A DNA stretch of 32,450 nt from Sorangium cellulosum. GTDB taxonomy: Bacteria > Myxococcota_A > Polyangia > Polyangiales > Polyangiaceae. Positions 9,117 to 17,018 of the stretch are shown here, piece after piece. The notes under the pieces were generated by a model. The model did not search any database. It worked only from the letters and a program-made list of their open reading frames with translations, and had not been told where the DNA came from. Position numbers and translations under genes: made by a program. The stretch covers positions 1-32,450 of the forward strand of contig DYPH01000070.1 in NCBI GenBank assembly GCA_020720045.1, read 5' to 3'. Position 1 is the first letter of the stretch. Every line of letters begins with the position of its first letter.

Positions 9117-9181
9117 GGGCCCGTCCGTCGGCGTCGACCAGCAATTTTGCTGGCAGCGGCGACGCCGGAGACGGCGGGCCC
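9117..9181 (+). other. 65-nt multi-stem hairpin downstream of the helical gene
   Basis: Four nested stems are visible: GGGCCCG/CGGGCCC (9117-9123 with 9175-9181), CCGTC/GACGG (9125-9129 with 9170-9174), GGCGTC/GACGCC (9130-9135 with 9161-9166) and CCAGCAA/TTGCTGG (9138-9144 with 9147-9153) around a TT loop. That is 25 base pairs in 65 nt, 30 nt after the stop codon. It could be a 3'-UTR structure, a processed RNA or a DNA-level palindrome. Confidence 0.65.
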
Positions 9182-9191
9182 ACTTCGACAG

Positions 9192-9221
9192 GCCCCGGTC
9201 TTCGGACGCGGGGCTTTTTTT
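9192..9221 (+). terminator. Rho-independent terminator
   Basis: Stem GCCCCG (9192-9197) pairs with CGGGGC (9209-9214) and is followed at once by seven T residues (9215-9221). It is placed to end transcription of the 8346-9086 gene. Confidence 0.8.
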
Positions 9222-9414
9222 CACCCAAGACGCTTCTACCCCCACGCTTTCGGTGAAATTTTTCACCCAAAACGCTCCTACCCCACGCTTTCGGTGAAAT
9301 TTTTCACCCAAAACGCTCCTACCCCACGCTTTCGGTGAAATTTTTCACCCAAAACGCTCCTACCCCACGCTTTCGGTGAAATTTTTCACCCAAAACGCTC
9401 CTACCCCACGCTTT
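9222..9414. repeat. Five tandem 41-bp repeats, each with a perfect palindrome
   Basis: Copies begin (at CACCC) at 9222, 9264, 9305, 9346 and 9387. The period is 41 bp (42 for the first). Copies 2-4 are identical, the first has a few changes, and the last stops before its palindrome and gives way to unrelated sequence. Each junction carries GGTGAAATTTTTCACC, a 7-bp perfect stem with a TT loop. There are no variable spacers, so it is not CRISPR. Confidence 0.9.
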
Positions 9415-9667
9415 CCGCGATCCGTGATCGCACCCAACCGCTTCCGACCACGGGTTTCTGCGATCCGCGCTTGCGACAACCGCTCGCCGGGGCGCTTCGA
9501 CGGCTTCCAGACGACCGGAGCCGACGGTCGCCCAGTTCGATGGGATCTTTCCCCGGCTGGTACAAAGGCCGCACCAGCAGGCCGACGGCGCCCTCCTCGT
9601 CTGGAAGACGGTCACCGTTGGCTAGATTCGAGACGACGAGATCGGGACGCTTTGATATCGGTTACGG

Positions 9668-10042
9668 ATGCGCTTTCCGCTCCTCTTCGCGGCCGTTACC
9701 GTTGCGTGGACCGCCTGCAGCGAGGCCTCAGACCCGGATCGTCCCGACGCCGCCGCGGATGCTGCCGTCGCGACCGACGCCGGGCAAGACGCTGGCGCCG
9801 ACGCCGGTTGTTACCCCTGCGGCGAGGTGCTCCAGACGATCGTGCCGCCGGCACCTTCGGCCTGGTGCCCGACGACGGCAGCGCTCGTCTCTGCGGCAAA
9901 CGCTTGCCTTTGCGACAAATGCGCCAGCGATTGCGGCGCAACATGCAGCAAGAACGAACGACCGACCGGCGCCTGCTTGACGTGCTTTTCGACGACGTGC
10001 GGGACCGCATACAACGCGTGCCTGGCCGATCGAGGGCGCTGA
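9668..10042 (+). CDS. Small Cys-rich exported protein, probable lipoprotein
   Basis: A protein of 124 aa. The N-terminus MRFPLLFAAVTVAWTAC is a short signal sequence ending in a lipobox-like TAC, although the -3 residue is Trp instead of Leu. A low-complexity Asp/Ala linker (DRPDAAADAAVATDAGQDAGADAG) follows, then a compact domain with twelve cysteines (CYPC, WC, CLCDKC, DC, TC, AC, CLTCFSTTC, C), probably disulphide-bonded outside the cytoplasm. Asp/Ala linkers followed by Cys-rich domains are typical of Polyangia cell-envelope proteins of unknown role. The first 250 bp upstream hold no other gene. It is convergent with the MFS-like gene, 40 bp away. Confidence 0.7.
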   Translation: MRFPLLFAAVTVAWTACSEASDPDRPDAAADAAVATDAGQDAGADAGCYPCGEVLQTIVPPAPSAWCPTTAALVSAANACLCDKCASDCGATCSKNERPTGACLTCFSTTCGTAYNACLADRGR

Positions 10043-10082
10043 GCGGGGCGCAACGGCGGTCCGTCGGAAGGCCGGAAGGTCT

Positions 10083-11279
10083 TCACGAGGTGAGGTCGAA
10101 GCCGGAGCGCTCCTCGGTGCCGTTCCCGCTCACGAAGTAGAAGACGGCGATCGCCGCCGCGCCGAGGGCGCAGACGCCCAGCGTAACGAAGGGCGGCAAC
10201 AGGCGAGTGACCAACGGCGCGAGGAAATTCATGACGGTACCGACGGCGACGAAGCTCGAAAGGGCGATCGTCCCCTGGGTGCGGCCGTGGCCGAAAGAGG
10301 CGAGCGTAAACAGGCAGATCGTCGTGAACTGGCTGGCGAGTTCGACCAACAGGAGCGCCCCCGGGAGGAAGTTCATCACGACGCTGGCGACCGCGCAGAC
10401 GGCGAGACCGATCCCGGCGAGGCGGAAGAGGCCGGTGCGGCGCCCCTGGAGGGAAAACAGCGTGCCGGCGACGAGGGCGAGGGCGGCGGCGCCGAAGTCG
10501 GTCCCGAGGATGCGGCTCCATGAATAGGCGAGGTGGAGTTCGCTGTTCGTGTAGCCGGCGACGTCGAGCAGCGAGAGGAGGCCGCTGCCGACCAGCGCCA
10601 AAAGGACGATCGGCGCGACCTTGCGATCGATGGGGGCCTCTTCCTCGGTCGCGGGGACGTCGTTGAGGGCGGGGCCGCGCGCAAGGAACGCAAGGACGCC
10701 AGCTACGAGGAGCGGCACAAGGGCGACCAGCGCCCCGACCGACGAGGCGTGTTCGCCAACCATCTCGCGGAGGGGCGCCGCGAGGGCGGGGGCGATCACG
10801 CCGCTCAGCGTCGCGAGGCCGAAGAGGCCGGCGGTGCCGACGAGGCGCTCACCGATGGAGGCGCGGCTAAGCCGTTCGCCGACGGCGGCGAGGAGCGCCG
10901 ACTGGAGTCCGCCATGGGCGACCGCCCCGAGCAACAGCGCCCCTTTTGCGAGGGAAGGCTCCGGAACGACGGCGAGCAGCGTGGTGAGCGCCATCCCGGC
11001 GAGCGCAAACAGGATCGCGCGCCGGGTACCGACCGCGAAGGCGACGACGCCGAGGAGCACGGCGCCGGCAATGCCCGCAAACCCGATAAACTGCCACATC
11101 TGGCGGCCGTCCTCGAGGGGGACGGCCCGGAGGAGGTACCAAGCCCCCTGGGCGAGGGCGAAGGCTGCAATGAGCAGCAGGTAGGGCACACCGAGGGGCG
11201 CCGAACGGGGGGCGACCGGCGCGGCGGGGCCCGGCATCCGGTAGGCGAGATCGAAGGGGTCGAGGCCGCGGCGGTCCAT
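10083..11279 (-). CDS. MFS-like polytopic membrane transporter
   Basis: A protein of 398 aa with about 11-12 hydrophobic segments spread over the whole length (for example LGVPYLLLIAAFALAQGAWYLL, ILFALAGMALTTLLAVV, LVALVPLLVAGVLAFL, VTLGVCALGAAAIAVFYFV). A hydrophilic loop after the sixth segment (RGPALNDVPATEEEAPIDRKV) is the usual two-bundle layout of a major facilitator. No substrate-specific motif is visible, so the cargo is unknown. The ATG at 11279 is chosen because it begins a short hydrophilic leader before the first membrane segment; longer frames extend into the neighbouring gene in another frame. It lies 41 bp downstream of the glycosidase-like gene and may be cotranscribed with it. 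Confidence 0.7.
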   Translation of the reverse strand: MDRRGLDPFDLAYRMPGPAAPVAPRSAPLGVPYLLLIAAFALAQGAWYLLRAVPLEDGRQMWQFIGFAGIAGAVLLGVVAFAVGTRRAILFALAGMALTTLLAVVPEPSLAKGALLLGAVAHGGLQSALLAAVGERLSRASIGERLVGTAGLFGLATLSGVIAPALAAPLREMVGEHASSVGALVALVPLLVAGVLAFLARGPALNDVPATEEEAPIDRKVAPIVLLALVGSGLLSLLDVAGYTNSELHLAYSWSRILGTDFGAAALALVAGTLFSLQGRRTGLFRLAGIGLAVCAVASVVMNFLPGALLLVELASQFTTICLFTLASFGHGRTQGTIALSSFVAVGTVMNFLAPLVTRLLPPFVTLGVCALGAAAIAVFYFVSGNGTEERSGFDLTS

Positions 11280-11320
11280 GGGGCGCGAAGCTACCGGGGG
11301 GCGCGCCGCGAAGCGACCGT

Positions 11321-12772
11321 TCAGCGGCGCGTCACGTAGAAAAAGTCTCGGTACCAGGAGCGCTCGACGTACTCGGTCGGCTTGTACTCGGCGGGGATGA
11401 GGCTGCTCTTCGCGTGGGGCGGGTCGGTCGGGCCGCCGTCGTGGCTGTAGAAGAGGAAGCGGGGGAAGGCCTGGTTGACGTCGAGCATGGCGATGTCGAC
11501 GGCGCCCGCGGCGGTGAGCGCTTCGGCGATGCTCTTGGCGCTCTGGGAGTCGCCAACACCATAGAAGAGCACCTTTTTCTCTTTGTCGAGGCCGATGGCG
11601 CTCCGCCGGATGACCGTCTCCCCGTCGACGGAGACCCCCCAGCCGGTCGCGGCGTCGGCGAGGCGCGCGGAGGCCTGCCCCTCCTCGGCGAGGCAACGGG
11701 GTGTCTGCCGGAAGCTTTTCATCTCCGCGCGGCGGGCGGCGAGCTTGCTCCAGGTGCCGATGGCGAAGGTGCCGTCCTTGAACATCACGAAGGTGCAGGA
11801 GGCGTCCTTCGGCGGGAGGATCTCGACGCCGTCGGCCATCATTCCAAAGTGGCCATGGACCGCCTGCCAGCCGCCGTTAAAGGCAGCGATCATGCGGGTA
11901 TAGTCGGCGGGGGGCACCTTGCCGGGGCGCTGGGCGCGCTTGACGGTTTCGCTCTCCGGCTCCGAGGTGCCGGCGACGGCGTCGACACGGACCCGAAGGG
12001 CATCGAGGGCGAGGACGGCAACGACCGAAAAGGGGCGCTTCGGATCGGGGTGGACGAGCGCCTTGGCAAAGACCGGTTTTTCCGGCGGATTTGCCGTGGT
12101 CACGGCGACGTCGTCGGCGACCGGGTACCAGGTCCCATCCTGGGCGGCGGCGACCTTCGGGTAGGGCGCGGCAAACGACGGCGGCGGGAAATAGCTGGGG
12201 ACCGCCGAGGCGGAAGCCGATGCCGAAGGGGTCGGCACCGGGGCGCCACCCCCGGTATTTCCTGGGGTTCCGGCGCCACCGGCCCCCTCGGGCGGCGGCG
12301 TCCAGTATTCGGTCGGTTTGTCTTCGCCGTGCCGGTAGGTCTCCCAGCGGTCCTTCCAGCCGTAGACGGCGTCTTCGACGGCGGCGATCGCCTTCGGCCC
12401 GAGGATCGCGCGGACGCCATCGACGGTCGCCGGGACGACGGCGGGGATCGTCAGCGCGGCGATCCCGTAGGCGGCGCCGATCGCGAAAAGCGCTCCAAAT
12501 ACCCGACGTTTCGTGAAGCGACGCTTCGGTGCCGCCGGACGCAAATCAAGCGGGCGAAGCGCCTCCGGCGGGGCGCTTTCGGGGCCACTCTGGGTCTCCG
12601 TCCTGCTCGCCGTTTCTTGAACAGTTGCATCCGTGCGCGCCGTTTTCTCACCGCCGGCGGCGGTTCCGGGCGGACGCGCAGCCGGCCGCAGCGGCTTCTC
12701 CGAAACGGGGAACCGGGGCGAGCTGTCGGGGACGGTGGCCGGGGCGTCCGACGGAGGGGCGAAGTCGTTCAT
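11321..12772 (-). CDS. Membrane-anchored phosphodiester glycosidase-like (NAGPA/DUF2233) protein
   Basis: A protein of 483 aa. An N-terminal Pro/Ala-rich cytoplasmic region (about 1-88) is followed by one membrane segment (FGALFAIGAAYGIAALTIPAV, about 91-112), a Pro/Gly/Ser linker and an extracytoplasmic domain from about 200. This domain carries the blocks typical of PF09992 proteins: MIAAFNGGWQAVHGHFGMM, a later GWGVSVDGETVIRRSAIGLD, and VDIAMLDVNQAFPRFLFY near the end. The mammalian family member removes N-acetylglucosamine from phosphodiesters; bacterial members are little studied and often envelope-linked, so the substrate here is unknown. The N-terminal region contains copy 2 of the 47-nt palindromic element (residues about 31-49), in a region likely to be disordered. 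Confidence 0.75.
   Translation of the reverse strand: MNDFAPPSDAPATVPDSSPRFPVSEKPLRPAARPPGTAAGGEKTARTDATVQETASRTETQSGPESAPPEALRPLDLRPAAPKRRFTKRRVFGALFAIGAAYGIAALTIPAVVPATVDGVRAILGPKAIAAVEDAVYGWKDRWETYRHGEDKPTEYWTPPPEGAGGAGTPGNTGGGAPVPTPSASASASAVPSYFPPPSFAAPYPKVAAAQDGTWYPVADDVAVTTANPPEKPVFAKALVHPDPKRPFSVVAVLALDALRVRVDAVAGTSEPESETVKRAQRPGKVPPADYTRMIAAFNGGWQAVHGHFGMMADGVEILPPKDASCTFVMFKDGTFAIGTWSKLAARRAEMKSFRQTPRCLAEEGQASARLADAATGWGVSVDGETVIRRSAIGLDKEKKVLFYGVGDSQSAKSIAEALTAAGAVDIAMLDVNQAFPRFLFYSHDGGPTDPPHAKSSLIPAEYKPTEYVERSWYRDFFYVTRR
12634..12680 (-). repeat. Intragenic 47-nt palindromic element, copy 2
   Basis: Same hairpin as in recC: TGCGCG/CGCGCA, CCG/CGG and ACCGCC/GGCGGT with loop GCC or similar. 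Identity with the recC copy at 6634-6680 continues to 12626 (50 of 55 bases). It is read in the same orientation and frame as that copy and encodes ARPPGTAAGGEKTARTDA. It lies in the disordered N-terminal region, upstream of the membrane segment. Confidence 0.85.
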
Positions 12773-12876
12773 CGGTGGGGTGCGAGGGGAACGCGGACCG
12801 TCGCGTCGCTATTCGAAGCGCCCGCGAATCCGCGTCGCAGCCTCGCACACCGAGGGTCTGTTTGAGAAGAAGCCGC

Positions 12877-13856
12877 TCAGAAGACGCCACCGACCATGCC
12901 GCCGGTCGGCGTCGGCACGATGAAGGCGTTCGTCTTGGGGGCTTCCCCCTTTTTCTCGTTCGGTTTCCAGGAGATCAGCTTGTAGGCCGAGTAGCCGCCC
13001 GCCGCGATCGCCCCGACGATGCAGACGTCGGCGATGACGCTGTAGGTGCGCACCGTTGAGCGCTGATCGTCGAGCGCCTGCCGGCTGACCGGGAAGGTCT
13101 TCTTGAGATGCCAGTGACCGTCGCGCCAACGACGAAGACGCCGGTCGTCGCGAGGCCGACGAAGGGGATCGGGCGCGCCTCCTCCTTCACGACCTGAATT
13201 TCACGCGCATTTCGGAGCTCGACCTTCACCGAACTCGGCTCCCCGCCGACCATTTCGACGACGCGGCTCCACGGCGCCTTCTCCGGATAAACCGCGGAGA
13301 TTTTGCGGCGCCCGGCGTTCACGACGACGACGCCATCGAAAGGCGCTTTCCCAACGAGCACATCGTCGACGTAGATCTCGGCGCCGGCGACGTTTACATC
13401 AAAGGTCACTTTGGAGACACGACCGCGCAAAAGACCAATCTGATCCTTGACTTGGCGGGCCTGCTCCGGGCTGACGTCGGCGCCGCCTTCCTTGATGAAG
13501 CGGTCGTAGAATTCGAGCCCTTTTGCGTAATCTTTGAGGCGCTCGCTCGTGACGCCAAGGTTGTACAAAAGGCGAAAACTCGGGGAGAGTTCGTAGGCCT
13601 TTTTGAACTCGGTGAGCGCGGCGTCGTAGACCTCATCGTCGAAGAAATCGAGCGCCTTCTGGTAGTGCTCGCGCGCCTCTTTCTTCGAATCTTTCGCCTC
13701 ATCCCCCGGCTTGACGTCGGTCGGCTTGGCATCCCCGCTCTTCGCGTCGGCCGGCTTGCCATCGGCCGGCCCCTTCCCTTGCGCGAACGCGAGGTGGGGG
13801 GCACTGAGGAGGAGGAGGCCGGAGAGCGTCGCGCAGTGCGTTCGAGAAAGGCGCAT
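12877..13856 (-). CDS. TPR-PEGA periplasmic protein, apparent frameshift near 13110
   Basis: It has a signal peptide (MRLSRTHCATLSGLLLLSAPHLAFAQ), a Lys/Asp/Pro-rich linker, TPR-like repeats (EAREHYQKALDFFDDEVYDAALTEFKKAYELSPSFRLLYNLG, then a second), a PEGA domain (AEIYVDDVLVGKAPFDG) and a membrane segment (VGLATTGVFVVGATVTG). The frame then breaks between about 13100 and 13120. Restoring one base continues as WHLKKTFPVSRQALDDQRSTV, a second membrane helix (VIADVCIVGAIAAGGYSAY) and a natural end at 12877. Without correction the protein ends in Arg/Ser-rich nonsense at 12975. The start at 13856 has AGGA about 6 nt upstream; an ATG at 13862 is possible. These proteins are common in Myxococcota envelopes, with unknown partners. 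Confidence 0.75.
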
Positions 13857-13943
13857 GAACATCCTAAGGATTCGGGACAGTTGGCACGTGTGGCCGCCGA
13901 GGCCTCATCGTGTGCGCACGCAGGCAAGAAGCGCGCCGCAGGC

Positions 13944-15419
13944 TCAGGCGGCGGAGACGTAGGCGACGACGACGGTGACGTTGTCGCGACCGCCGCGGGC
14001 GTTGGCGAGGGCGACGAGCTCATCGACCGCGTATTCGGGGGTCGCGCCGAAGCTATCGAGGGCGTCGTGGATGAGCGCGTCCTCGAGCATTTTCGTAAGG
14101 CCGTCCGAACAGAGCAGATAGACGTCGTCCTCCTCCGGCCGGCCGCAGATGACGTCGATCTTGACCGACGGCGCGATCCCGACGGCGCGCGAGAGGTTGC
14201 CGCTCATCGGGCCGGTGAGGCCGAATTCGGCCATCGTGTGGTCTTGGGTGAGGCGCTCGAGGTGCCCTTTGCGGAGTCGGTAGCAGCGGCTGTCGCCGAC
14301 GTGACCGAGGTAAAGGCGCCCAATCTCGGGAACAAAGTGGGTGACGACCATCGTCGTACCCATCTTCGCGAGGCTCGGATCGCTCTGCGCGCGCTGGAAG
14401 ATGGCGGCGTTCGCTTTGGCGATGCCGATGGCGACGGTCGCCGAGCGGCTCGGAATCTCGGCGACCGCCCCCGAGAGCGATTTCCCCTGCTGGCGGAACA
14501 CCGTCTCCAAGGTCTCCGTCGCCATCTGGCTCGCCTCGGCGCCGCCCTTGTGGCCGCCCATGCCGTCGGCGACCGCATAGCAGGTGAGATCTTCCATGAG
14601 ATTCACCGAGTCTTCGTTGCGCTTGCGGCGGCGTCCGCGGTCGGTGTTGGCGCAGGCGATCACGCGGAAGGCAGGGAGCCCCTCGCGCGGTTCGTCGTCG
14701 GCCCCTGCATCACAGAGTTTGGCGATGAATTCGTCAGGAATCCCGCCTGAATAGCCCTCATCGTCGTCCTCGCCACCGCGGTCGTTGCCTGGGTCGTCGA
14801 AGGCGGGCGGAAACGCGTTGGAGGGGACGACCGCCTGGACGCGCGCAGTCGCGTTCGGATCGACCATCGCGACCGGCGGCGTGAGCGGCGTCGGCATTTC
14901 GAGGATGCTCGAAGGCATCGAGGCTGCCGTCGTCACCACGGGGTGGGAAGGGTCCCGAGGGCGCGGCGACTGAGGGAGCGAGAGCGGCGCCTCGATGGGG
15001 CTTGACGGCGCGTCAAGGGTCATCGGGCGGGTGGAGGCGCGGGGCGGCGACTCAAAAAGCGCATGCAAATCGGTCACTTGCGGGGCCGCACCAAAAGAAC
15101 CGGGCGCCGGCGACAGCGAGCGCGGCGGCGGCGCGGGGGCGTCCAGGGTCCGCGCCGTCGCCCCACTGGCGGAGGGCGGCACCCCGAGTTCCGGATCGTG
15201 GGTCGCCAGCGGAAGCTCGAAGTCGATCGCCCCCATCGGAACAACCGCTTTCGGCGGCGCAATCGGCTGGTGGTTCATCGAGCCAGGGAGGTCCTCGGCC
15301 GTCAAAGCACGCGGCGGCGCCTCCGAAAGGACCACAGGCGCCTTCGGACGGAGGACGAACCAGGCGATCGCTGCGAAAAAGGCGACGACGAGCAGGAGGG
15401 CAAGAATCGGAACGACCAT
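13944..15419 (-). CDS. Membrane-anchored PP2C-type Ser/Thr protein phosphatase
   Basis: A protein of 491 aa. An N-terminal membrane anchor (ILALLLVVAFFAAIAWFVL, residues about 5-23) is followed by a Pro/Ala/Ser-rich linker of about 210 residues and a C-terminal PP2C (PPM) domain from about 250. Metal-binding and catalytic motifs are all present: RNEDS, ADGMGGHKGG, MGTTMV, GHVGDSRCYRL, LCSDGLTKML and GGRDNVTVVV. It should remove phosphate from Ser/Thr in a cytoplasmic domain tethered to the membrane, opposing Hanks-type kinases that are abundant in Myxococcota; no kinase lies in this window. The long linker may carry phosphosites or FHA targets (inference). It has its own upstream region of about 370 bp containing inverted repeats. 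Confidence 0.92.
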   Translation of the reverse strand: MVVPILALLLVVAFFAAIAWFVLRPKAPVVLSEAPPRALTAEDLPGSMNHQPIAPPKAVVPMGAIDFELPLATHDPELGVPPSASGATARTLDAPAPPPRSLSPAPGSFGAAPQVTDLHALFESPPRASTRPMTLDAPSSPIEAPLSLPQSPRPRDPSHPVVTTAASMPSSILEMPTPLTPPVAMVDPNATARVQAVVPSNAFPPAFDDPGNDRGGEDDDEGYSGGIPDEFIAKLCDAGADDEPREGLPAFRVIACANTDRGRRRKRNEDSVNLMEDLTCYAVADGMGGHKGGAEASQMATETLETVFRQQGKSLSGAVAEIPSRSATVAIGIAKANAAIFQRAQSDPSLAKMGTTMVVTHFVPEIGRLYLGHVGDSRCYRLRKGHLERLTQDHTMAEFGLTGPMSGNLSRAVGIAPSVKIDVICGRPEEDDVYLLCSDGLTKMLEDALIHDALDSFGATPEYAVDELVALANARGGRDNVTVVVAYVSAA

Positions 15420-15445
15420 AGGTACGTGCGGGGGCGACCGGAACC

Positions 15446-15460
15446 GTCACAGAACGTGAC
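15446..15460. promoter_or_regulatory. Inverted repeat upstream of PP2C, possible operator
   Basis: GTCAC-AGAAC-GTGAC is a perfect 5-bp dyad with a 5-nt spacer, centred about 34 nt upstream of the PP2C start codon. It could be an operator or a 5'-leader hairpin. No regulator is identified. Confidence 0.3.
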
Positions 15461-15737
15461 CCTGCGGCTGGGCCCCTACGTTGCTGAAAGAGTACTGTGC
15501 TTTCCCTTGCGTTGACTATCGGATCTTCGCGGGGCGCTTGCAGGAAGCACCAAGCGGCACACGGTGCCGACAACACTCGCCGAAAAGGTGAAACCGTGTG
15601 GTGTAGAGCCCGGAACGCTCTCGTTCGATGGCGCGGAGAGTCCGAGAAAAGCCGTTCATTCCGTCGAGAAGAGTACACCGCGGAACGGGCGATCGACGGG
15701 AGAAATTGCGAAAATCGCTGGGAATTGCAGGGCTTTT

Positions 15738-15777
15738 TGTGGCAAAGCCGGCCACACTTGTGGCACGGACGGCCACA
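15738..15777. repeat. Two tandem 19-bp TGTGGC...GCCACA dyads
   Basis: The dyads are TGTGGCAAAGCCGGCCACA at 15738-15756 and TGTGGCACGGACGGCCACA at 15759-15777, repeating with a 21-bp period, two helical turns. Each has 6-bp perfect arms. They lie 16 nt downstream of the EamA stop and could act as tandem protein sites or RNA hairpins; no T-run follows on the minus strand. A related site occurs at 27022-27040. Confidence 0.5.
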
Positions 15778-15792
15778 GGTCAATCGCGGCAC

Positions 15793-16791
15793 TCAGTCGC
15801 GCTTCCCCGCGAGTGCGACGGCCGGGGGGCGACCAGCTTTTCCGGCGACGCCGACAACAAGGAGGACGCCGGTGAGGATGAACGCTCCGGCGAGTACCAG
15901 CGAGGGGCTGAGCGGCTGACCGAGCTGGACCCACGCGAGCAGTCCCGCGAGGACCGGCTGGAGGGGGATGTAGGCGGTCACCGTCGACGCTTGGCTGCGA
16001 CCGAGGGCCCACGCGTTCGCCACGTAGGCGAAAATCGTTGGAACTGCGATGACATAGACCACGAAGAGCCAGCCGCGCGCCGTGAAGTTCGGCAGGTCAC
16101 GGAGGAGCGTCGGAAGCCCGAGCGGCGCGAAGGTGATCGCTCCCCAGGTGAAGATCCAGGTCGCTACTGTGACGGCACTCAATCGCTGGACTGCGCTACG
16201 GCTGAACACGACATACGCCGCGTACGAAAGGCAATTTACGACAACGAGCACCGCCCCCGCGTCGATCGACCGGAGGCCCGTGAGCGTGACAACGCCGATG
16301 CTGGCGACGCCAAGCCCCAAGAAAACTCGCAAATTCGGCTTCTCACGACCGAAGAGTACCGCGAGCCCCGTCGAGAAGACCGGGATCGCCACCGCGAGCA
16401 GGGCGACGACCGTTGGAGAAGTACGTTTGAGTCCCATCAGAAATAGCATCTGATTGAGCGTAATTCCGAGGAGCGAAAGCCCAAAGAGGGTCCGATGCTC
16501 CTTCCCGGGGACGCGGTGGGGGTGGACCTCGCCGGGTACCGCCGCCCGGCGATCGCGGAACAGGGCCCAGACGTGGAAGAAGAGGGCGGCGCCGACCATG
16601 CGCACCATCGCGACCGACCATGGGTCGATCCCCTCCCCGCCCTCGGCGCGCGGCGCCATCGCAAGCTTCGACTCGACCGCCTGCGAAGCGAACGCGAGCT
16701 GGACGAAGAAAAGTGCAAGGTGCACCTTTAGGCCGACCGAGCCACGTCTGTGGGGGTCTTCAATGGGCGATGTCGTCTCCTGGGCAGGCAC
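15793..16791 (-). CDS. EamA/DMT-family inner-membrane exporter
   Basis: A protein of 332 aa from the GTG at 16791, with about ten hydrophobic segments in two repeats, the usual EamA (drug/metabolite transporter) layout. The first repeat starts KVHLALFFVQLAFASQAVESKLAM; the second includes AVLVVVNCLSYAAYVVFSR. The ending is NAWALGRSQASTVTAYIPLQPVLAGLLAWVQLGQPL, which matches the conserved second-repeat end of the family. Substrates range from amino acids to metabolites and cannot be assigned here. The frame is open further upstream to 16968, but that leader is hydrophilic and Arg/Gly-rich without transporter character, so the GTG is preferred. Codon use is less GC3-biased than in the neighbours. 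It is divergent from the ccmF operon. Confidence 0.8.
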   Translation of the reverse strand: MPAQETTSPIEDPHRRGSVGLKVHLALFFVQLAFASQAVESKLAMAPRAEGGEGIDPWSVAMVRMVGAALFFHVWALFRDRRAAVPGEVHPHRVPGKEHRTLFGLSLLGITLNQMLFLMGLKRTSPTVVALLAVAIPVFSTGLAVLFGREKPNLRVFLGLGVASIGVVTLTGLRSIDAGAVLVVVNCLSYAAYVVFSRSAVQRLSAVTVATWIFTWGAITFAPLGLPTLLRDLPNFTARGWLFVVYVIAVPTIFAYVANAWALGRSQASTVTAYIPLQPVLAGLLAWVQLGQPLSPSLVLAGAFILTGVLLVVGVAGKAGRPPAVALAGKRD

Positions 16792-17018
16792 AGTGCGCCC
16801 GTAGCGGGCGGCGACCCCGGCGAAAAGCCCGAACTCGCAGTGCCATCGGTCAAACAGGTGGGCTAGAGCACCCGTGGATCCTAGGAAGGCGTCGGCCCCC
16901 GCTCGGATTGCGCCCTTTTTCAAGGACGTAGCCCCGCGGCCGCCGAAACCAACCCCCGGATCTCCCACCGCCGCACCGCATCCCCGGCGCGGATGGCCCT
17001 TTGTCGAAGCGATCCACC

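Larger units (their letters stand above)
15420..15792. other. Intergenic region upstream of the PP2C gene
   Basis: 373 bp without a convincing gene. It holds an inverted repeat 27 nt upstream of the PP2C start (15446-15460) and two tandem 19-bp dyads close to the EamA stop (15738-15777). The promoter of the PP2C gene should lie here, but I cannot assign clear -35/-10 boxes. Open frames crossing it have no protein-like composition. Confidence 0.5.

Noticed and set aside
9222-9414. CRISPR array
   Set aside because: The repeats are directly tandem with identical units and no spacers, and no cas genes are nearby.
11414-12865. Plus-strand open frame opposite the glycosidase-like gene
   Set aside because: Shadow frame; the minus strand has a membrane anchor and conserved PF09992 blocks.
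13452-14750. Plus-strand open frame opposite the PP2C and TPR genes
   Set aside because: Spans two clear minus-strand genes and has no recognisable domain.
15759-15777. Sigma-54 promoter (TGGCACG at -24)
   Set aside because: The expected TTGC at -12 is replaced by GGCC, and the sequence is better explained as a dyad shared with two other sites.
15628-16446. Plus-strand open frame opposite EamA
   Set aside because: Arg/Glu/Asp-rich composition and no hydrophobic or catalytic pattern; the minus strand encodes a transporter.
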